Of a DNA stretch of 11,613 bases, positions 7,826-11,613 are shown piece after piece (position 1 is the first letter of the stretch; every line of letters starts with the position of its first letter). The position numbers and the translations under genes are program-made. The notes below the pieces were generated by a model. That model did no database searches. It saw nothing but the letters and a program-made list of their open reading frames with translations, and was not told where the DNA came from. Origin of the DNA: an uncultured Lachnospiraceae bacterium (GTDB lineage Bacteria > Bacillota_A > Clostridia > Lachnospirales > Lachnospiraceae); the NCBI GenBank assembly GCA_900555005.1, contig USJM01000046.1:1-11613 (forward strand), read 5' to 3'.

Positions 7826-8190
7826 AGCCGGGAGACGGCTCCGCGAGAGAGCAGGCCGCTTCCTGCCAGAAGGTGCTCGGCGGATGGGCGAACATTGCAT
7901 TTTCATATGCGACAAAGCGCTACCGCTCGAACCTGATCAACTGGGGCATGCTTCCGCTCGTGATCGAGGAGGGCGATCTTCCATTTGCAAATGGAGACTG
8001 GATCTTCCTTCCGGATATTCGGGCGGCTGTCGCTGAGAAGCGCGACCGTATCATGGGCTTCGTCGTGAAGAACGGCGCCATGAAAGAGTTCTATATGACA
8101 CTGGGTGAGCTGACCGATCATGAGCGTGAAATCATCATGGACGGCTGCCTGATCAACTACAACCGGAAGCTGCACGAGCGCCAGGGCTGA
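7822..8190 (+). CDS. Aconitase-family hydratase, C-terminal swivel domain (continuation after frameshift)
   Basis: These 122 codons contain [14 protein letters not shown], the counterpart of the aconitase GSSRE segment that binds substrate through Ser and Arg, and [17 protein letters not shown], the counterpart of the aconitase HRSNL-x-GxGxLPL stretch. It ends with [21 protein letters not shown], as full-length hydratases of this group do. The GTG at 7822 overlaps the upstream TGA as GTGA, but there is no Shine-Dalgarno and the domain is essential to the fold. I therefore read it as the end of the preceding gene, not an independent small-subunit gene. Two-subunit aconitase-like enzymes do exist, but there the split parts are proper genes with their own signals. 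No T-tailed terminator is visible after 8190; the CAGCG/CGCTG hairpin at 8192-8211 is weak. Confidence 0.88.
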   Translation: MKPGDGSAREQAASCQKVLGGWANIAFSYATKRYRSNLINWGMLPLVIEEGDLPFANGDWIFLPDIRAAVAEKRDRIMGFVVKNGAMKEFYMTLGELTDHEREIIMDGCLINYNRKLHERQG

Positions 8191-8241
8191 GCAGCGTCCC
8201 GCCGTGCGCTGAGAGGATGGGCCTGGCCGAACTGTCTGGAT

Positions 8242-8258
8242 TGTATAAATTATATACA
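8242..8258. promoter_or_regulatory. Operator-like palindrome
   Basis: TGTATA (8242-8247) and TATACA (8253-8258) are exact complements around AATTA. This spacing and core resemble operators of small dimeric regulators (GntR-type sites often contain GTATA/TATAC). It lies 58 bp upstream of the -35 box at 8316, in an AT-rich stretch. Binding is inferred from symmetry only; as RNA it would be a weak AT-only stem with no T-run. Confidence 0.35.
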
Positions 8259-8315
8259 CAATAATAGATCAAGACGGACATAATGCAAAAATAATAAAAA
8301 TATAACCGAATCGTA

Positions 8316-8344
8316 TTGACAATCAGGAGGACCTTTGCTAGTAT
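8316..8344 (+). promoter_or_regulatory. Strong extended -10 promoter of the 8351-8869 unit
   Basis: A perfect TTGACA (8316-8321), a 17-nt spacer and TAGTAT (8339-8344), preceded by the extended -10 element TGC (8336-8338). Predicted start is about 8351. There is no long gene downstream on this strand before the terminator at 8838-8869. Confidence 0.8.
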
Positions 8345-8411
8345 GTAGTTACACAAAGAACACCGGTTGCAATAGCCGATGGATCTGATCGCAGAAAGGA
8401 GGGCTGGACCG

Positions 8412-8495
8412 ATGGAAATCGACAGTGGAACACCGTACAGTTCAGTTCAATATAACAGAGGCAGAGTGACAGGTCCCTGCGAAAAAGATTTCTGA
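8412..8495 (+). CDS. Small ORF, 27 aa, strong ribosome binding site, unknown function
   Basis: An ATG follows AAAGGAGGG (8395-8403) at a good distance, about 60 nt after the predicted transcript start. The peptide begins MEIDSGTPYS and ends GPCEKDF. It is hydrophilic, with one Cys, no membrane helix and no obvious signal sequence. I do not recognise it. The stop TGA (8493-8495) overlaps an ATG (8495-8497) that opens a 17-codon frame ending at 8548 (MIGFLESQYR...), an arrangement typical of translational coupling but also likely by chance. Its 3' half lies in the left arm of the 12-bp inverted repeat, so translation and folding would compete. It could be a leader peptide or a chance ORF. Confidence 0.35.
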   Translation: MEIDSGTPYSSVQYNRGRVTGPCEKDF

Positions 8496-8585
8496 TGATC
8501 GGTTTTCTGGAATCGCAGTATAGAGCGAGAATCGGAGAAGAAAAGTAGAGAACCGACAGAAGCGCCTTTCACTTGTTATATTGAA
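8446..8585 (+). repeat. 12-bp perfect inverted repeat with nested stem
   Basis: TTCAATATAACA (8446-8457) is the exact reverse complement of TGTTATATTGAA (8574-8585). Between them TCGGTTTTC (8499-8507) pairs with GAGAACCGA (8548-8556) with one G-T. Nested, collinear complements favour a long RNA helix over mobile-element ends. No transposase or target duplication is seen. Confidence 0.75.
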
Positions 8586-8837
8586 AGCAAGCTGCCGGAA
8601 AAAAGATTCTATCGTTAAGAATTCTTGCAGTAGAAAGTTGGGAAGATGATTTTCAGAATCCGTTCCTGACGAGAAAGGGAACGAAGATCGATATCAATTA
8701 TTTATTTTATGCGATGGTGCTGTAGAGCACAGCATCTTGAGTCATAGAAGAGCAGGGAAGAATCCTCCGATTCATAGGTGAGATAGTTCACAACTGAATA
8801 GCTACTAGAAGTGTAGATCGTTCAAGTCAATCGTTCC

Positions 8838-8869
8838 GGAGCCGGTGAGATGAGTCACCGGCTCCTTTT
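8838..8869 (+). terminator. Strong intrinsic terminator (+ strand) of the 8351-8869 unit
   Basis: GGAGCCGGTGA (8838-8848), a 6-nt loop, TCACCGGCTCC (8855-8865) and TTTT (8866-8869): an 11-bp perfect, GC-rich stem with a T-run. The minus-strand side of the stem has no T-run, so it serves rightward transcription, not the convergent kinase gene, although a bare hairpin might slow leftward polymerase. Confidence 0.9.
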
Positions 8870-8884
8870 CTGGTGTCCTGGTAT

Positions 8885-9814
8885 TCACAGCGGTGAAGAA
8901 GAGAGCTGTTCTGCCTGCCGGATCAGCATCGGGAGCGTTGCCTCGAATTCGACTCCATAGCTGTCCGGTTTGCCGGATGCCTGTGTTACACGGATTGTTT
9001 CCCGGACATAGTCGACCGCGAGCCGCAGGGCTTTCTTCAGCGGAAGGCCCCTGGTCAGGGCGCCGGCGACGACGGAGGCGAACAGATCTCCCGTGCCATG
9101 ATAATTCCCCGGAATACGGTCTGTAAAACAGGAGACAACCTCCCCGGTTCTGCTGTTTTTTGCCATGGCACCCGTCTGGCCTTCCCTGAGGGAGACACCG
9201 GTCAGCACAGCCCACTCCGGGCCAAGCGCGCACAACGCCTTCAGCAGGTCGAGAATATAATTCTCCCCATATCTTTCGAGGTAGGGAAGACCTGTCAGGT
9301 AGTGTGCCTCTGTCAGGTTGGGCAGGATGATGTCCGCACAGCCGCAGAAGGCGGCGTACTGTTTTGCAAAGGCTTCGTCAAAACCGGTATAGAGCTTTCC
9401 GTAATCCGCCATGACAGGGTCGATGATGACGAGCGGACTCTGAGAACCCTGGAATTTCCGGATGATATCCTGGACAATCTCCATCTGTTTCACAGATCCC
9501 AGATATCCGGAATAGATGGTGTCAAATGTGAATCCCAGTCTTTTCCATTGATCGGTGACGGGAATCATCTGGTCCGTCAGGTCCAGAAAGGTGAAGCCGT
9601 CAAACAGGGTATGGGTGGAGAGCAGTGCGGTCGGAAGAACGGCCGTCTCGACACCCAGCGACGAGATGACCGGGAGCGCAATGGTCAGGGAGCATTTCCC
9701 GATACAGGAGATGTCCTGTATCGTCAGAAGCCGTTTGCCGGAGGGGGTCTCCGGTTTCGTATGGCCCTGACTTTCTGCCTCGTTTCTCTGATCCGGCTGA
9801 TCTGGATAATGCAT
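8885..9814 (-). CDS. pdxY: Pyridoxine/pyridoxamine/pyridoxal kinase
   Basis: This cytosolic ATP-dependent kinase of the ribokinase fold phosphorylates B6 vitamers in the pyridoxal 5'-phosphate salvage pathway. It has 309 residues. Seen: LLTIQDISCIGKCSL (29-43), the usual N-terminal strand and small-residue turn; LSTHT (65-69); DPVMADYGKLY (132-142); LPNLTEA (164-170), the pfkB-family ATP-side motif; and HGTGDLFAS (239-247) with the anion hole and catalytic Asp243. The start ATG (complement of 9812-9814) follows AAGGAGG (9824-9830) with 9 nt spacing. A nearer out-of-frame ATG at 9819-9821 is only 2 nt from that site and is rejected. The first ~27 residues (Gln/Glu/Pro-rich) precede the usual family start and look unstructured. 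It points toward the ncRNA unit and is divergent from trkA. pdxK-type naming would be equally acceptable. Confidence 0.92.
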   Translation of the reverse strand: MHYPDQPDQRNEAESQGHTKPETPSGKRLLTIQDISCIGKCSLTIALPVISSLGVETAVLPTALLSTHTLFDGFTFLDLTDQMIPVTDQWKRLGFTFDTIYSGYLGSVKQMEIVQDIIRKFQGSQSPLVIIDPVMADYGKLYTGFDEAFAKQYAAFCGCADIILPNLTEAHYLTGLPYLERYGENYILDLLKALCALGPEWAVLTGVSLREGQTGAMAKNSRTGEVVSCFTDRIPGNYHGTGDLFASVVAGALTRGLPLKKALRLAVDYVRETIRVTQASGKPDSYGVEFEATLPMLIRQAEQLSSSPL

Positions 9815-9838
9815 CGTTCATATCCTCCTTCTGCCGTT

Positions 9839-9867
9839 AGTCTATCATCAGCATTCAGGACATACAA
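9839..9867 (-). promoter_or_regulatory. Probable pdxY promoter
   Basis: Read on the minus strand: TTGTAT (9862-9867), 17-nt spacer, TAGACT (9839-9844), with TGA directly before the -10 as an extended element. The start would be near 9832, right before the AAGGAGG site, giving a very short leader. The individual hexamers are only moderate matches. Confidence 0.5.
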
Positions 9868-9904
9868 CCTGGACGCACCATCCGTTCACACTGTTTCCCT
9901 GAGA

Positions 9905-9933
9905 TTGCCACTCATCGACAATCGTGGTATAGT
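9905..9933 (+). promoter_or_regulatory. trkA promoter
   Basis: TTGCCA (9905-9910), 17-nt spacer, TATAGT (9928-9933), with TGG as extended -10 (9925-9927). The start would be near 9940, so trkA has a leader of about 140 nt. Its -35 lies 38 bp from the divergent pdxY -35. Confidence 0.7.
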
Positions 9934-9939
9934 TACTGT

Positions 9940-10080
9940 GCATTTTTGTCTTCTGTACAGGCGGCCGGGACGGCACCTGCAGACAGCCTGCATCGGGCTT
10001 CAGGGCAGGATACAGAAAGACGGACGAACTACTGAGGCGCAACAGGAAAATCGGAATCTGAACAGATTCCAGCGGACGAC
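9940..10080 (+). promoter_or_regulatory. Structured 5' leader of trkA, possible cis-regulatory RNA
   Basis: GTC-TTCTGTA (9948-9957) pairs with TACAGAA-A-GAC (10011-10021), 10 bp with one bulged A, starting a few bases after the predicted transcript start. It encloses about 53 nt that can form CAGG/CCTG (9958-9961 with the copy near 9976-9979) and CCTGC/GCAGG (9987-9991/10005-10009), giving a three-way-junction-like shape. A second hairpin (10053-10070) lies just before the start codon. K+ uptake genes in Firmicutes are often under c-di-AMP riboswitches, but I cannot match this leader to that consensus. Confidence 0.4.
10053..10070 (+). promoter_or_regulatory. Hairpin immediately upstream of trkA start
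   Basis: GGAATCT, loop GAAC, AGATTCC: a perfect 7-bp stem ending 10 nt before the ATG at 10081. The only nearby SD-like bases are AGCGGA (10071-10076), right after it, and ACAGGA (10042-10047), right before it. Folding could bring the upstream one closer to the start or hinder ribosome entry. Confidence 0.5.
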
Positions 10081-11439
10081 ATGAATATCATAGTTGTAGG
10101 GTGCGGGAAGGTCGGAGCGAAGCTCTGTGCCGATCTGTGCCGGGAAGGGCATGACGTCACAGTCGTGGACAAGAGCGATTCTGTCGTGAATCAGATCTGC
10201 GATCGTTTTGATGTCATGGGGTTTTCAGGCAATGGGGCAAGCTACCAGGTTCTGCAGGAAGCGGGGATTGTACAGGCCGATCTGGTGATCGCGGTGACAG
10301 GCGTGGACGAGGTGAATCTGCTTGTCTGCCTGATTGCTCGAAAAGCAGGCCATTGCCAGACCATCGCAAGGGTTCAGAACCCGGAGTATAACCAGGAGGC
10401 CGGGTTCCTGAAAGAAGAGCTGGGCCTGGCGCTGGTCATCAATCAGGAATTCGCCTCCGCACAGGAGGTGGCGCGGGTTCTGAAGTTCCCGAGCGCGATT
10501 GAGATCAACACCTTTGCAAAAGGAAAGGCAGAGCTGCTTCATTTCCGGATTCCGAAGGATTCTGTGCTGGATGGAATGAACCTGAACGAGCTTCATGAAC
10601 GGCTCAAGTGCCATGTGCTCGTATGCACGCGGGAGCGTGACAACGAGATGGTTATCCCGCAGGGGAATACGGTGCTGAGATCTGGGGATGTTATCTCGAT
10701 TGTAGCCCCCGGAGATGAGCAGACCGAGTTCTTCCGAAGAATCGGACTCAATACCCATGCGGTCAGAAATGTGATGATCGCCGGGGGAGGGGATATCGCG
10801 TATTATCTGGCCCGGATTCTGATTCGTTCCGGGATTCAGGTCAAGATCATAGAGAAGGAGCTTGCGCGCTGCGAGCAGCTTGCGGATCTTCTTCCAAAGG
10901 CGATCATCATTCACGGCGACGCCTCTGACAAGGAGCTTCTGGTCGAGGAGGGAATCACCCGGACGGAGGGCTTTGTCGCGCTGACCGGAATTGATGAAGA
11001 GAATGTCATCCTCTCGCTGTTCGCGCGGTCGATGGGCATTCGGAAAATTGTCACGAAGGTCGACAGAAGTGCATTTGCGGAGGTGTTCGATCAGCTGGAT
11101 TTGGACACGATGATTGCGCCGAAGAACATAACGGCGGAGCACATTGTGACCTATGTCCGGGCGATGCAGAATTCCTTCGGAAGCAACATCGAGACGCTTC
11201 ACCGGATGATGGATGACCAGGCAGAGGCGCTGGAGTTTCTGATCAAGGATTCATTTGCCCACAAGAGTATCCTGCTCAGGGATATGAAGTTCCGGAAGGG
11301 GGTGCTGGTTGCCTGTATCTCCAGAAAGGGGAAGGTTATCCTTCCGAGAGGAGATGACCGGATCGAGGTGGGAGATATGGCAGTGGTCATCACATCCCTC
11401 AAGGGGGTCAGTGATATCGATGATATTTTTGAAAAGTGA
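10081..11439 (+). CDS. trkA: Trk potassium uptake regulatory protein TrkA (two RCK domains)
   Basis: This 452-residue peripheral membrane protein forms the cytosolic nucleotide-binding gating ring of the TrkH K+ channel. It has two tandem RCK modules. The first Rossmann fold starts MNIIVVGCGKVG (Gly7, 9, 12) with Asp30 at the end of strand two, which favours NAD(H) binding, and is followed by a TrkA_C half (about 140-215, GKAELLHFRIP to GDVISIVAPGDE). The second Rossmann fold starts NVMIAGGGDIAYYLA (230-244) with Glu258, where Ala240 replaces the usual third Gly. A second TrkA_C half follows (about 370-450, to GDMAVVITS). The length matches the family (E. coli TrkA 458). The ATG is fixed by the Rossmann strand; its SD (AGCGGA) is weak. 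It is followed after 6 nt by trkH, an operon with probable translational coupling. Confidence 0.95.
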   Translation: MNIIVVGCGKVGAKLCADLCREGHDVTVVDKSDSVVNQICDRFDVMGFSGNGASYQVLQEAGIVQADLVIAVTGVDEVNLLVCLIARKAGHCQTIARVQNPEYNQEAGFLKEELGLALVINQEFASAQEVARVLKFPSAIEINTFAKGKAELLHFRIPKDSVLDGMNLNELHERLKCHVLVCTRERDNEMVIPQGNTVLRSGDVISIVAPGDEQTEFFRRIGLNTHAVRNVMIAGGGDIAYYLARILIRSGIQVKIIEKELARCEQLADLLPKAIIIHGDASDKELLVEEGITRTEGFVALTGIDEENVILSLFARSMGIRKIVTKVDRSAFAEVFDQLDLDTMIAPKNITAEHIVTYVRAMQNSFGSNIETLHRMMDDQAEALEFLIKDSFAHKSILLRDMKFRKGVLVACISRKGKVILPRGDDRIEVGDMAVVITSLKGVSDIDDIFEK

Positions 11440-11445
11440 TATCTC

Positions 11446-11613
11446 ATGAATTATGCAATGATGTTCCGGATTCTGGGGTGGATGCTGATCTTTGAGGCCG
11501 GTTTCATGGCACCATCCATCATCGTGGCGGCGATCTACCGGGAGACCAGCGTGATCTGGCTGTTTGTCTCGATGGGGATTGTGACGGCGGGGGGGGGGGC
11601 GGGCGGTGGGGCC
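11446..11613 (+). CDS. trkH: TrkH potassium channel subunit, N-terminal fragment
   Basis: 56 codons are visible, cut by the right edge. MNYAMMFRILGWMLIFEAGFM matches the usual TrkH start (MNY-x-M-x-F-x-LGW-x-L-x-FEA). A first membrane helix covers about residues 6-29, and a second begins at VIWLFVSMGIV. TrkH is the K+-conducting membrane subunit gated by TrkA. The ATG is 6 nt after the trkA stop with no strong SD, so coupling to trkA translation is likely. The last ~8 codons (all Gly and Ala) are doubtful because of the G-rich tail; a TM segment would be expected to continue. Confidence 0.85.
   Translation, partial: MNYAMMFRILGWMLIFEAGFMAPSIIVAAIYRETSVIWLFVSMGIVTAGGGAGGGA
11589..11613. other. 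Suspect G-rich low-complexity end of sequence
   Basis: Eleven consecutive G (11589-11599) are followed by CGGGCGGTGGGGCC to the last base. They replace what should be membrane-helix codons of trkH with Gly/Ala. This is typical of failing read ends at a contig edge (e.g. two-colour chemistry poly-G) and should not be trusted. Confidence 0.7.

Larger units (their letters stand above)
8351..8869 (+). ncRNA. Candidate ~520-nt structured RNA of unknown family
   Basis: It is defined by a strong promoter at its left end and a perfect intrinsic terminator at its right end, with no ORF above about 40 codons. Stems readable by eye: 8364-8368/8374-8378; a 12-bp perfect pairing 8446-8457/8574-8585 enclosing a 9-bp stem 8499-8507/8548-8556 and an inner 8513-8516/8525-8528; CGTTCC/GGAACG at 8661-8666/8678-8683; a 9-bp stem with one bulge at 8713-8736; GAATC/GATTC at 8760-8773; AGTT/AACT at 8785-8795; CTAC/GTAG at 8802-8816. 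I see no RNase P, tmRNA, 6S, SRP or common riboswitch signature. It could be a large regulatory RNA, an mRNA for the 27-codon ORF inside it, or the decayed remains of a gene. Expression and conservation are not known from sequence alone. Confidence 0.45.

Noticed and set aside
6161..7915. 584-codon minus-strand open frame opposite the hydratase
   Set aside because: Arg/His-rich shadow of a GC-rich gene whose plus-strand motifs are clear; no ribosome site or protein family.
8446..8585. Terminal inverted repeats of a miniature mobile element
   Set aside because: No flanking target duplication is visible and the repeats enclose further nested complementarity, favouring an RNA helix.
8811..8835. 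tRNA-like T-arm (GTTCAAGTC between GATCG and CAATC)
   Set aside because: One stem mismatch, and no acceptor, D or anticodon arms at the right distance upstream. Chance resemblance.
8351..8869. Known housekeeping RNA (RNase P, tmRNA, 6S, SRP)
   Set aside because: The diagnostic motifs I know (e.g. GAGGAAAGTCC of RNase P, the tRNA-like ends of tmRNA) are absent.
9098..10084. 328-codon plus-strand open frame antisense to pdxY
   Set aside because: It overlaps the kinase, the divergent promoters and the trkA leader; no recognisable protein and no convincing start site.

Overview
The window looks like chromosomal DNA of an anaerobic Bacillota (Firmicutes), most likely a Lachnospiraceae-type Clostridium relative of moderately high G+C. 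The grounds are a giant Gram-positive wall protein with a KTGD-type sorting signal and Arg-rich tail, a class II fructose-bisphosphate aldolase, the clostridial 'hydratase' branch of the aconitase family, a Firmicutes-type pyridoxamine kinase, and a trkA-trkH potassium-uptake pair. No tRNA, rRNA, CRISPR array, transposase or phage gene is visible. This taxonomic placement is inference.

Layout. 1-4480 (+): the C-terminal ~1490 codons of a very large cell-wall-anchored adhesin, its start lying off the left edge, with its frame broken at 1133-1136. 4577-5721 (+): a self-contained, probably highly expressed fba unit with a near-consensus promoter, a 5' mRNA hairpin, the aldolase gene and a strong intrinsic terminator. 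5801-8190 (+): an aconitase-family hydratase, frame-broken near 7799, which leaves its C-terminal swivel domain as a separate reading frame. 8191-8884: nearly 700 bp of AT-richer DNA without a long gene. It contains an operator-like palindrome, a strong extended -10 promoter, a ~520-nt predicted transcript rich in stem-loops, a 27-codon ORF with a strong Shine-Dalgarno, and an excellent terminator on the same strand. 8885-9814 (-): pyridoxine/pyridoxamine kinase. 9815-10080: divergent promoters plus a structured trkA leader. 10081 to the right edge (+): trkA and the first 56 codons of trkH.

The functions are largely independent: surface adhesion, glycolysis, a hydratase of unsettled substrate, B6 salvage and K+ uptake. 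Only trkA-trkH is a clear operon.

Two points need attention. First, both disrupted genes are restored by adding one G to a short G run, and the window ends in an 11-G run plus G-rich sequence. I therefore read the breaks as probable base-calling or assembly errors, not true pseudogenes. Second, the best candidate for something undescribed is the promoter-to-terminator unit at 8316-8869. It looks like a large structured non-coding or small-peptide RNA. The structured leader in front of trkA is a weaker second candidate.
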